A stretch of 18,991 nt of DNA from Prevotella sp. UBA7764 (lineage in GTDB: Bacteria > Bacteroidota > Bacteroidia > Bacteroidales > Bacteroidaceae): contig DLDU01000009.1 in assembly GCA_002481295.1 (NCBI GenBank), positions 7,548 to 26,538 on the forward strand, written 5' to 3'. The translations under genes were made by a program, and so were the position numbers. The notes below the pieces were generated by a model, which worked only from the letters and a program-made list of their open reading frames with translations, was not told the DNA's origin and searched no databases. Shown piece after piece: positions 1 to 9,582 of the stretch. Numbering within the stretch: the stretch's first letter is position 1; every line of letters starts with the position of its first letter.

Positions 1-992
1 CCAATGGCTGGAACGCAGACAATGCTACGGCCATGGAGCGTGTTGACAATGGTATATTTGAATGGGAAGGTAATCTGAAAGCAGGTGCTCTGAAATTCAT
101 CACCACAAAAGGTCAATTCCTTCCCTCTTACAACAAAGGCACAGATGGCCAGGCCGTACTACGCACCAGCGACAGCGAGCCCGATGAGCAATGGCAGATA
201 GAAGAGGACCATTATTATAAAGTGGAGGCCAATCTGCTTACGGGTGATGTTACATTCACCCAAGCCGAAGGCAACCGTCCGGCTTTCGATCATCTCTACT
301 TTGTGGGAAACATGACCGATTGGAACTTTGAGACGATGACACCAGATGCCCTCGACCCATACCTTTTCCGCATCGGCAGAGTGTTTGACAAAGGCGGTGA
401 GTTCAAGTTCGGAACAACAAAAGGCAGCTGGGAGAATATGTACAAGGCGACGGTAGACAATGCTCCTTATACCGATACGCACATGCAGCTTGTCAGCGGC
501 TATGACCCTGACCATAAATGGTTCTTGAAAGACGAAGAGACGGGAAAGGCATATAAAATATGTGTGGACATTCGTAAAGGACAAGAAAGAATGCTGATGA
601 AAGCGTTCACGCCTTATTCCACCATCTGGATGGTAGGCGACGCTACGCCGGCAGGTTGGTCAATTGATAATGCCACAGCCCTGCAGGCCACCGATAATCC
701 TTACATCTTCACATGGACCGGCACACTCAACGCCGGTGAGTTGAAGTTCACTTGTGACAAACGCAGCGACTGGAATGGTGCTTGGTTCCTCTGTGCTGCA
801 GGCAACGACAAGGAGCCTACCGGACAGACCGAAAAGATGCTCTTCATCGACAAAAGCGATGAGGATCTTAAGAGCCAGTACCTCGACATCAATGTGGGTG
901 ACATAGATCAGAAGTGGAAGATCTCACAGTCGGGTACTTATACCATCACGCTTAACCAACTTTCCGAGACAGTCTCCATCGTCAAACAATAG
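1..992 (+). CDS. SusE/SusF-like outer-membrane glycan-binding protein, C-terminal part (5' end outside window)
   Basis: The frame is open from base 3 (first codons N-G-W-N-A-D-N-A-T-A) and stops with TAG at 990-992, so the start codon lies upstream. About 330 residues are visible. They contain related modules of the SusE/SusF type: a 'G-W-x-x-D/N-N-A-T-A' strand, then 'F-x-W-x-G-x-L-x-A-G-x-L-K-F'. One copy sits at the window edge, a diverged copy begins near 'FVGNMTDWNFETM' (about base 300), and a clear copy begins at 'WMVGDATPAGWSIDNATAL' (about base 628). In this family each module is a starch-binding-like beta-sandwich on a surface lipoprotein that works beside a SusC/SusD pair. The gene ends 8 nt before the GH66 gene, so the two are probably cotranscribed. 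Family assignment is firm. The ligand is inferred from the neighbours as dextran or a related alpha-glucan. Confidence 0.85.
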   Translation, partial: NGWNADNATAMERVDNGIFEWEGNLKAGALKFITTKGQFLPSYNKGTDGQAVLRTSDSEPDEQWQIEEDHYYKVEANLLTGDVTFTQAEGNRPAFDHLYFVGNMTDWNFETMTPDALDPYLFRIGRVFDKGGEFKFGTTKGSWENMYKATVDNAPYTDTHMQLVSGYDPDHKWFLKDEETGKAYKICVDIRKGQERMLMKAFTPYSTIWMVGDATPAGWSIDNATALQATDNPYIFTWTGTLNAGELKFTCDKRSDWNGAWFLCAAGNDKEPTGQTEKMLFIDKSDEDLKSQYLDINVGDIDQKWKISQSGTYTITLNQLSETVSIVKQ

Positions 993-1000
993 ACCATATT

Positions 1001-2818
1001 ATGGATATCTCAGTACAACATAAAACTATATACATGACCATGTACTCTTTGCTTTTAGCTATACCGCTGTTGTGCGCAGCTTGCGGCAGCGAGAGCGATA
1101 CTCCCGCAGCTCCATCGACCATCAGTCCGACGCAGCCACAGACAACGCTCATCTCCAACCTCAACTTGCAATTGTCCACCGACAAGGCCTGTTATGCTCC
1201 CGGTGAAGCAGTGTCCTTCACATCCGGCAGCCCGTTGCCGGACGGTGCCAAGGTGCGCTACCGCCATGGTGCCACTGTCATTGAGGAACAGTCAGCCACC
1301 GGTACCAGTTGGTCATGGACGCCACCCTCCACAGACTACACGGGCTACCTCGCTGATGTATACACTACCGATGCCAGTGGCAAGCAGACTATCTACGGCA
1401 CCATCGCTGTAGATGTGTCTTCCGACTGGGCACGCTATCCGCGCTATGGCTTCGTGGGCACCTACGACGATACCAAAACCTCTGAAACCATCAGCCAGGA
1501 AACAGCATTGCTCAACCGTTGCCACATCAACGGTCTGCAGTTCTATGACTGGCAGAATAAACACCACGAACCCGTAGTGCTCCGCGACGGCAAGGTAGAG
1601 GACAGCTATGCCGACATTGCCAATCGCAAGATCAACACCAGTGTCGTCAAAGCGTATATCAGCCAAGCTCATGCCCACGGCATGAAGGCCATGTTCTATG
1701 ATCTGTGCTATGGCGCGCTAGACGATGCGGCTCAAGATGGTGTCAGTTCCAAATGGTACATGTATAAGGATGAGAACCACAGCACTGTCGAAGCGCTCGG
1801 CCTGCCATCAGGATGGAAAAGCGACATCAAGCTCGTTAATCCCGGCAACACAGCCTGGCAAGACTATTTCTCCCAGAAGGTCAGCGACGTTTATAAAACA
1901 TTTGACTTCGACGGCTTCCATATCGACCAGGTAGGAAAACGTGATCCGGAATACGACTATTATGGTAGTAAGATCAATGTCACTCAGGGATTTGCCTCGT
2001 TTATTGCCAAGATGAAAAAATCCAATCCTGAGAAGAGACTGGTGATGAATGCTGTGAGCAACTATGGTGCCCAGCAGATGGCTGCCACGGGTGACATAGA
2101 CTTCCTTTACAGTGAATTATGGGCGAACGAGGATCAGTTTGCCGACCTGTTCTCCATCATGCGCAGCAACCAAAGCAAAGCCAACACGGATCCGGCCGCT
2201 CCGGCAATGGCGCAGGTTTTCGCTGCCTATATGAACTATAATAAGGAGTCTGGAACCTTCAACACGCCGGGGGTGCTGCTCACAGACGCTGTGATGTTTG
2301 CCATCGGTGCCAGTCATCTGGAGCTGGGCGACCACATGCTCCATAAAGAGTATTTCCCCAATGACGACCTGAAAATGGACAACGATTTGAAGAAGGCCAT
2401 CGTGCACTACTACGATTTCTTCACGGCATACGAGAATCTGCTGAGAGACCGGGGGACAGACCTCTCCATTCCAGTAGAAACAAATAGCAGCGAGATGACC
2501 ATCAACGCGTGGCCGCCCAAATTGCAGACGGTAACCACAGTATGCCGGGAGGTAAACGGGAAGAAGGTCATCAGCCTGCTCAACTTCTCCCAAGCCAATT
2601 CTCTGAGTTGGCGCGACATGGATGGTACACAGCCTGAGCCAAAACATCTGTCCGACATTCCTTTGACGGTGAAGGCCAAAGGGGTGAAGAAGGTATGGGT
2701 GGCCTCCCCCGACTCTTTCGGCGGTGCTGTCCAGGAGTTGCAGTTTCAGCAACAGGGTGACTATGTGACCTTCACCCTGCCCTCACTGAAATACTGGACC
2801 ATGGTGGTGATAGAGTGA
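1001..2818 (+). CDS. GH66 endo-dextranase, lipoprotein
   Basis: This 605-residue protein matches glycoside hydrolase family 66 (endo-dextranases and cycloisomaltooligosaccharide glucanotransferases), which cleave alpha-1,6-glucan with retention. The N-terminus has a hydrophobic stretch ending at Cys28 (L-L-C-A-A-C), a plausible lipobox, followed by an acidic Ser/Glu/Asp tail consistent with surface display. An Ig-like N-terminal domain (about 50-135) precedes the catalytic barrel (about 140-500) and a C-terminal beta-sandwich. The GH66 signature 'FDGFHIDQ' places the nucleophile at Asp309, and 'YSELWAN' places the acid/base at Glu372; both are present. The ATG at 1001 is 8 nt after the previous stop. 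In-frame ATGs at 1034 and 1040 are possible alternatives and keep the signal. No CITase-type insertion is obvious, so dextranase is preferred. Confidence 0.92.
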   Translation: MDISVQHKTIYMTMYSLLLAIPLLCAACGSESDTPAAPSTISPTQPQTTLISNLNLQLSTDKACYAPGEAVSFTSGSPLPDGAKVRYRHGATVIEEQSATGTSWSWTPPSTDYTGYLADVYTTDASGKQTIYGTIAVDVSSDWARYPRYGFVGTYDDTKTSETISQETALLNRCHINGLQFYDWQNKHHEPVVLRDGKVEDSYADIANRKINTSVVKAYISQAHAHGMKAMFYDLCYGALDDAAQDGVSSKWYMYKDENHSTVEALGLPSGWKSDIKLVNPGNTAWQDYFSQKVSDVYKTFDFDGFHIDQVGKRDPEYDYYGSKINVTQGFASFIAKMKKSNPEKRLVMNAVSNYGAQQMAATGDIDFLYSELWANEDQFADLFSIMRSNQSKANTDPAAPAMAQVFAAYMNYNKESGTFNTPGVLLTDAVMFAIGASHLELGDHMLHKEYFPNDDLKMDNDLKKAIVHYYDFFTAYENLLRDRGTDLSIPVETNSSEMTINAWPPKLQTVTTVCREVNGKKVISLLNFSQANSLSWRDMDGTQPEPKHLSDIPLTVKAKGVKKVWVASPDSFGGAVQELQFQQQGDYVTFTLPSLKYWTMVVIE

Positions 2819-2824
2819 ACAGCT

Positions 2825-2855
2825 TCTCCTCCTGGCCTCTCTGGCAAGGAGGAGA
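2825..2855 (+). other. Intergenic hairpin between GH66 and GH97 genes
   Basis: A perfect 9-bp inverted repeat, TCTCCTCCT (2825-2833) with AGGAGGAGA (2847-2855), encloses a 3-bp inner stem GCC/GGC (2835-2837 with 2843-2845) closed by a TCTCT loop. No T-run follows, so it does not look like an intrinsic terminator. It may be a processing or mRNA-stability element inside the operon. Confidence 0.5.
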
Positions 2856-2865
2856 GGAATCATAA

Positions 2866-5043
<2,178 letters not shown>

Positions 5044-5132
5044 CACAATCGGTAACGACATTGCACATGGATGAGAGTTCATTTCCTTTCGCAAAGTGTA
5101 ACTTCCTTCTCCTTGTGCTTTGAAGATAGTCT

Positions 5133-5172
5133 AACCTCTGTGTCCGTGAGGATGCAGAGGTTCTTGTTTTTT
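5133..5172 (+). terminator. Rho-independent terminator after the GH97 gene
   Basis: A perfect 8-bp inverted repeat, AACCTCTG (5133-5140) with CAGAGGTT (5155-5162), encloses a further TCC/GGA pairing (5143-5145 with 5150-5152) and is followed by a T-rich tail (CTTGTTTTTTG). It lies 90 nt after the GH97 stop codon and is the best terminator candidate in the window, marking the end of the glucan-utilization unit. Confidence 0.8.
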
Positions 5173-5249
5173 GCTACTTATAGGTTAATAAACACTAAAT
5201 ATGTCTTCTGTTTTTGGCTACTTCTTTTTTTCTTCCGTCTTTTGCACCC

Positions 5250-6668
5250 ATGATCATCATCCTTTCCATACTCGTGTATTTCCTTTGCCTGCTCGCCCTG
5301 TCGTGGCTGACCAGTCGCAAGGCCGACAACCGTGACTTCTTCAGCGCGCGTCACAGTTCGCCGTGGCCGATGGTTGCCTTCGGCATGATCGGGGCCAGCA
5401 TCTCGGGCGTGACGTTTGTCTCCGTGCCCGGCATGGTGCTCAGCGTGCAGATGACCTATCTGCAGATGTGCATGGGATATATCCTGGGATACTTTGCCGT
5501 GGCCTTTGTGCTCATGCCGGTGTATTACAAGCGCAGGCTGACGAGCATCTACTCCTATCTGCAGTGCCGGCTGGGCGAGCGCAGCTATCTCAGTGGCACC
5601 CTCTTCTTTCTCATCGGCAAGATGACGGGGTCGGCGGTGAAGTTCTATGTCGTCTGCATGATTCTCCAGCGCTTTGTCCTCGATGCCTGTCATGTGCCGT
5701 TTGCCCTCACCGTGTCGACACTCGTTCTGCTCATCTGGCTCTACACCCGTCGCGGCGGCATCCGCACGCTCGTCTGGACCGACTCGGTCCAGACGCTGTG
5801 CATCCTCGCCACGCTGGTGCTCATCATCCTCAGCGTGACGCATACCCTGGGACTGACACTGCCCGAGGCCGTCAGCGCCGTGGCGCACGACTCCCGCTCG
5901 CGCATCTTTGTCTTCGACGACTGGCGGTCGACACAGAACTTCTGGAAACAGTTCCTCTCCGGCGTGTTCATCGTGGTGGTGATGACGGGGCTCGATCAGG
6001 ACATGATGCAGAAAAACCTCACCTGCCGCACGTTGCGCGAGGCGCAGAAAGACCTGTGCTCCTATGGCTTCGCCTTCCTGCCGACCAACCTGCTGCTGCT
6101 CGCGCTTGGCGTCTTGCTGGCACTGCTCTCGCAGAAACTGGGCATGGCCCTGCCAACCGACACCGACGAGCTGGTGCTCAACTTCACGGCAGGCGGGCGG
6201 TTGGGGCCGCTGGTCACCGTGCTGTTCTCCATCGGCATTGTGGCCGCCTGCTTTTCCTCGGCCGACTCGGCCCTCACGGCTCTGACCACGAGCGTGTGCC
6301 TCGACCTGTTTCGCCGCCCCAACGCCGAGCGGTTGCGAAAGACCACACATGCCGTGATCGCCGTGATCTTTGTGGTGTTTATCCTGATCTTTGCCCGTTT
6401 CAACTCCACCAGTCTCCTGCAGGCCGTGCTGATGCTGGTGGGATATACCTATGGCCCGCTGCTCGGCCTCTTCGCCTACGGGCTGCTCACCCGCCGCGCC
6501 GTGCGCGACAAGTGGGTGCCCGTCATCTGTCTGGCCTCCCCTTTGCTCTGTCTTGCCGCTGATCTGTATGCCCGTCAGCACCTCAACTACCAGTTTGGCT
6601 ACGAGCTGCTCATGCTCAACGGAGCCCTCACCTTCGGTGGACTGTGGTTGTCAGGACTACGTCGATAA
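5250..6668 (+). CDS. Sodium:solute symporter family (SSS) transporter
   Basis: This 472-residue, highly hydrophobic protein has the pattern of the SSS/SLC5 family, inner-membrane carriers that couple Na+ entry to uptake of sugars, sialic acid, amino acids or vitamins. The N-terminal helix is followed by 'RKADNRDFFSARHSSPWPM', then 'GASISGVTFVSVPG', both typical of SSS proteins. 'ACFSSADSALTALTTS' (about 334-348) matches the TM8 signature whose Ser/Thr residues bind Na+ in vSGLT. Thirteen or so membrane segments are expected. The start at ATG 5250 opens directly into TM1; a TTG at 5214 would add an unlikely tail. It lies downstream of a terminator, so it probably has its own promoter; a weak TAnnTTTG-like box (TGTTTTTG, 5209-5216) lacks a clear partner. 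The base composition is more G+C-rich than in neighbouring genes. Substrate is unknown; a sugar is a guess from context. Confidence 0.9.
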   Translation: MIIILSILVYFLCLLALSWLTSRKADNRDFFSARHSSPWPMVAFGMIGASISGVTFVSVPGMVLSVQMTYLQMCMGYILGYFAVAFVLMPVYYKRRLTSIYSYLQCRLGERSYLSGTLFFLIGKMTGSAVKFYVVCMILQRFVLDACHVPFALTVSTLVLLIWLYTRRGGIRTLVWTDSVQTLCILATLVLIILSVTHTLGLTLPEAVSAVAHDSRSRIFVFDDWRSTQNFWKQFLSGVFIVVVMTGLDQDMMQKNLTCRTLREAQKDLCSYGFAFLPTNLLLLALGVLLALLSQKLGMALPTDTDELVLNFTAGGRLGPLVTVLFSIGIVAACFSSADSALTALTTSVCLDLFRRPNAERLRKTTHAVIAVIFVVFILIFARFNSTSLLQAVLMLVGYTYGPLLGLFAYGLLTRRAVRDKWVPVICLASPLLCLAADLYARQHLNYQFGYELLMLNGALTFGGLWLSGLRR

Positions 6669-6775
6669 AGATACAAAAATGCAGCCTTTTGCTATTATAT
6701 TTATGTAAATATGCACGCCGAGGTTAAAAAGTTTAGGATTACTGTGTTAAAATTAGGAAAAATGTTCGCTTTTCC

Positions 6776-6806
6776 TTGCTTGCAAACAAAAAAAGTACTA
6801 CCTTTG
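6776..6806 (+). promoter_or_regulatory. Bacteroides-type promoter (-33/-7) for the exopolysaccharide operon
   Basis: The -7 box TACCTTTG (6799-6806) fits the Bacteroidota consensus TAnnTTTG exactly. A TTGC -33 element (6776-6779) lies 19 nt upstream, the usual spacing. The surrounding DNA is A+T-rich. Transcription would start near 6813, giving a leader of nearly 200 nt before the first lipoprotein gene. No other candidate of this quality was seen in the gaps further downstream. Confidence 0.72.
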
Positions 6807-6820
6807 GATCGGACTATTAT

Positions 6821-6835
6821 GGTTTACCATAAACC
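6821..6835 (+). other. Small hairpin at the start of the leader
   Basis: GGTTTA (6821-6826) and TAAACC (6830-6835) form a perfect 6-bp inverted repeat with a 3-nt loop, just after the predicted transcription start. It could protect the 5' end of the mRNA or be an operator half-site pair. The sequence alone does not decide between these. Confidence 0.35.
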
Positions 6836-6856
6836 TATGACGATAATGGAGGCTTA

Positions 6857-6925
6857 ATGGATGAAAAGATGTCAATAACTGCCGAAAAGCGACAGAAAAG
6901 CATTCTTATGAGTCCTGGCCTTTGA
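6857..6925 (+). CDS. Possible 22-codon leader peptide
   Basis: A short ORF, ATG at 6857 to TGA at 6923-6925, lies inside the predicted leader between the promoter and the first lipoprotein gene. It is preceded by GGAGG (6848-6852), an unusually strong Shine-Dalgarno match for this window, although the spacing of 4 nt is short. An overlapping ATG at 6861 has an 8-nt spacing but gives only five codons. The peptide begins M-D-E-K-M-S-I-T and shows no recognisable motif. It could be a regulatory leader or chance; confidence is low. Confidence 0.25.
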   Translation: MDEKMSITAEKRQKSILMSPGL

Positions 6926-6955
6926 AAACGGATATAGATATAATGTGAATTTCAT

Positions 6956-6977
6956 GACGTGGATTGGAACCACGGTC
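6956..6977 (+). other. Hairpin just upstream of the first lipoprotein start codons
   Basis: GTGG (6959-6962) pairs with CCAC (6970-6973). The outer GAC (6956-6958) pairs with GTC (6975-6977) across a single bulged G, and the loop is 7 nt. It ends 10 nt before ATG 6988 and could affect translation start. On the minus strand the inner part resembles a tRNA T-arm, but no complete tRNA can be built around it. Confidence 0.35.
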
Positions 6978-7008
6978 AGTAGTTCTAATGAATAAATGTT
7001 TTGTAACG

Positions 7009-9468
7009 ATGGATATTAATAAGATTTCTAATTTCGCCATCTCGTCACTGATCGTGATGGGTATGACAGCCTGCTCCAGCGACGACCCCAGCAATGGAGG
7101 AACGCAGATCAACTCACAGGCAGACCAAATCAGTGTGCTGCTGAACAGCACCGATAACCGAGTAACTAACTACGGTAACACTACCGGAGCCAAGGCGTTC
7201 ACACGCGCATTGTCTGCTAATGCACCGACCCTTGACCTTAAACTGCCAGAGAAACCTACTGGCAACGAATGGGCGCCGCTGAACAGTGGTGACACAAAGC
7301 TCGCTGACAACGCTATCGTCACCATCAGCATGCCTTCCCTGTCTCTTGACATGAACGGAAAGCAACTGCTGTTGCAGAAAGACCTGACGCTCACCGGACT
7401 GACAGGCGGTGGTACAATCTATGTGCCGGGCGGCAAAACGCTGACACTCAAGGGCGTGAGCAGTACCGCCACAAACATCATCGTCTATGGCGGCGGTAAG
7501 CTCGTGGTGACGGGCGTCTCTACTTTCACCGTAGAAAAGGATGCCAGCCTCATGGCCAAGAACTCTTTCTATAAGTCGGGCGACGGCAACAAAGAAGAAG
7601 CTGCGAAAGACCAGACCTTCCTTGGCATCGACCTGATCAACAACGGTAAGATCCTCACCGGAACAGAATTCCACGCTAAGAACATTACGCTCGGCGCTGG
7701 CTCGCAGACGCAGATCGGTACCAACCTCACCGCCGGCGTCGACTTTGTAGCCGACGGAGCAGTATCCGCTGAGATCATCACCGCGCAGAACGCTACGGTG
7801 AAAGGCACCCTTGTTGCCAGCAAGCTCTTCTCGCTCGCCAACAGCCTCACCGTGAATGGTGCCGATGCTAAAGTCTATGGCAACTATATCAAGGCCGGTC
7901 AGTATGACGACTCCAAGACCAAAGCCGAGACCTTCATCCGTCAGACCAATGGCTCAAATATCTATGTTGGCAACAACGGACTGATCAACACCTACACCTA
8001 TTATAATACAGACGGCAAAGAATCCAAGATCAACCTCACCGACGGCACACTGGCTGTCCTGGAGACCAAGCAGATCGTGACCGACGGAGACAATGCTTCC
8101 TTCCTCACAGCCCCCAGCGGCAGCACCTTCGGCGTTTATTTCAAGCGCGCCTATAAAGGCAGCGTGGCTGACAACACCCTCCTCGACTGGGATGACTTCG
8201 CCTTCGACGGCAGCGCAAACGTGCGCAAGCTGAACAAGGAAAACGACTTCGCCGACATCACTATCCCCGCTGACGAGAGCATCAAGTGCCTCGGCTTCAA
8301 CCCCAACAAGGAAGGTACTAAGACAGCCACCGACTATCAGCTTCTCCGTCCGACGGCTGAGGTGAAATATGGCATCAACGATGCTGAGCGCAATGGCCGC
8401 TCCGCCACGGGCGTGGTCGTCGACGGCAACAACGTTTATGTCTGCTACCACACCAACGGCACCACACAGGCCGGTATGCTCGACTACTTCACCACGACAA
8501 GCGACGGACACGTGACGCTCCAGCAGTCGATCTCGGCCGTAGACGCTTCAAAGAAGAATGCTGTCGACTGGAACAACATCGTGCTCGACAAGGAGCAGCA
8601 CAAGCTCATCGGCACCGGTAACGGACAGAAGGGCGGACTGATCACATCACTGTCACTGACAAATGCCGGCGCCTTCGACACAAACGCCTCCTCCACTGCC
8701 GGCAGCACACTGGAGCCGTTGAAGGCAACAGTCCTGCAAAAGGTTACGGCGGCTACGGAAGGTAAGACGACGGGCGACGGCAACGCTGTCATCGTCAACG
8801 GCGACTATTACCAAGTAGCTACCCTCTACGGCACAGAGACTTTCAACCGCAGCGATCTCAGCGGCGCCTATGCTTCAAAACTCGGCGACGCCAAGTACAT
8901 CACGAAAGACAACAAGAATGTATATGTCAGCTATGTCGATGGCGACCACCTCAAGGTCAACAGCTACGATGCAAACAACGTACGCCTGGACAACGGCTCT
9001 ACACTCTTCGACGCCGGTAGATTCGAGACCTTCATCGGCACCAAAGGCAAGAGCGTGATGGCTGTTGACGGCAACGACATCTATGTCTGCCTTGGCAAGG
9101 GCGGTCTGGCTAAATACACCAACGGCAGTCTGAGTGGACTCTTCATCCCGAAGGACGCTACCTATACCGCTGATGCAGATAACAAGAAGTACAGTGAGGG
9201 CGACGTCGTGACCCGCGGCTACTGCAATGGCGTCTGCGTCAAGGGCGACAAGATCTACATTGCCTACGGCTCGCTGGGTCTCATCGTCCTCAACAAGAGC
9301 GACATGAAGGCTACGACAGCCGACGCTGCCAAGCAAACACCTGAGGTGGCCCGCTACACCGCCGGCAAGTCTGCTAACTTCGTGGCTGTGGATGACAACA
9401 ACAACATCTACGTGGCCTACGGACGGAACTGCCTGAAGGTGCTCAGACTGGTGGACAAATCTCGCTAA
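7009..9468 (+). CDS. Surface lipoprotein, solenoid-like N-terminus and propeller-like C-terminus (paralogue 1)
   Basis: No named family is recognised. The protein has 819 residues from ATG 7009; ATG 6988 is an alternative that adds seven residues. A signal peptide ends in the lipobox G-M-T-A-Cys22, and the next residues S-S-D-D resemble the surface-export signal of Bacteroidota lipoproteins. Residues of about 60-400 are rich in short Gly/Asn/Val/Thr strands ('GGGTIYVPGGKTLTLKG', 'IIVYGGGKLVVTG'), as in beta-helix proteins. From about 455 to the end, repeats such as 'NNVYVCYH', 'NDIYVCLGKGGLAKY', 'IYIAYGSLGLIVLN' and 'IYVAYGRNCLKV' suggest a beta-propeller. The next gene encodes a clear paralogue with the same layout. 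The position at the head of a polysaccharide synthesis/export operon suggests a role outside the cell in holding or organising the polymer; this is inference. Confidence 0.85.
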   Translation: MDINKISNFAISSLIVMGMTACSSDDPSNGGTQINSQADQISVLLNSTDNRVTNYGNTTGAKAFTRALSANAPTLDLKLPEKPTGNEWAPLNSGDTKLADNAIVTISMPSLSLDMNGKQLLLQKDLTLTGLTGGGTIYVPGGKTLTLKGVSSTATNIIVYGGGKLVVTGVSTFTVEKDASLMAKNSFYKSGDGNKEEAAKDQTFLGIDLINNGKILTGTEFHAKNITLGAGSQTQIGTNLTAGVDFVADGAVSAEIITAQNATVKGTLVASKLFSLANSLTVNGADAKVYGNYIKAGQYDDSKTKAETFIRQTNGSNIYVGNNGLINTYTYYNTDGKESKINLTDGTLAVLETKQIVTDGDNASFLTAPSGSTFGVYFKRAYKGSVADNTLLDWDDFAFDGSANVRKLNKENDFADITIPADESIKCLGFNPNKEGTKTATDYQLLRPTAEVKYGINDAERNGRSATGVVVDGNNVYVCYHTNGTTQAGMLDYFTTTSDGHVTLQQSISAVDASKKNAVDWNNIVLDKEQHKLIGTGNGQKGGLITSLSLTNAGAFDTNASSTAGSTLEPLKATVLQKVTAATEGKTTGDGNAVIVNGDYYQVATLYGTETFNRSDLSGAYASKLGDAKYITKDNKNVYVSYVDGDHLKVNSYDANNVRLDNGSTLFDAGRFETFIGTKGKSVMAVDGNDIYVCLGKGGLAKYTNGSLSGLFIPKDATYTADADNKKYSEGDVVTRGYCNGVCVKGDKIYIAYGSLGLIVLNKSDMKATTADAAKQTPEVARYTAGKSANFVAVDDNNNIYVAYGRNCLKVLRLVDKSR

Positions 9469-9517
9469 ACACCCTGAAGAGGTGAGAATCAAATCATTCG
9501 TAACTTCCATCCGGGGG

Positions 9518-9545
9518 GTAGGGCGGGCATAAAGCCCGCCCCTAC
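9518..9545 (+). repeat. G+C-rich palindrome (REP-like hairpin) between the two lipoprotein genes
   Basis: GTAGGG-CGGGC (9518-9528) pairs with GCCCG-CCCCTAC (9534-9545) around an ATAAA loop, with one bulged C. It is preceded by a run of six G (9513-9518). No T-run follows. From general knowledge, palindromes of the form TAGGGGCGGG...CCCGCCCCTA recur between genes in many bacterial genomes, so this may be a dispersed repeat copy. It could also reduce read-through or shield the upstream mRNA. Confidence 0.6.
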
Positions 9546-9582
9546 AAGCTCACCACAATCAATAACAATAAACTCAGAAACC

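Noticed and set aside
5071..5253. Plus-strand 60-codon open frame after the GH97 gene
   Set aside because: It runs through the terminator hairpin and overlaps the symporter start, has Phe/Leu-rich low-complexity content, and lacks a ribosome-binding site.
5363..6562. Second plus-strand open frame of 399 codons inside the symporter gene
   Set aside because: It is Arg/Ala/His-rich, shows no family motif and is fully contained in the symporter gene; it is a composition artefact.
5178..6581. Minus-strand open frame of 467 codons opposite the symporter gene
   Set aside because: The translation is dominated by His, Gln, Glu, Gly and Arg with no hydrophobic core or motif, as expected for the shadow of a G+C-rich membrane-protein gene. 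The plus-strand frame has clear SSS signatures.
6922..6944. E. coli-like promoter TTGAAA...TATAAT in the leader
   Set aside because: The spacer is only 11 nt, and Bacteroidota primary sigma factors use the -33/-7 TAnnTTTG type. The upstream promoter at 6776-6806 fits much better.
6945..7035. Minus-strand tRNA-like T-arm (CGTGG, TTCCAAT, CCACG)
   Set aside because: The stem and 7-nt loop resemble a tRNA T-arm, but position 57 is a pyrimidine and no matching acceptor 5' strand, D-arm or anticodon arm lies at the required distance. A remnant of a tRNA 3' end cannot be excluded but is not supported.
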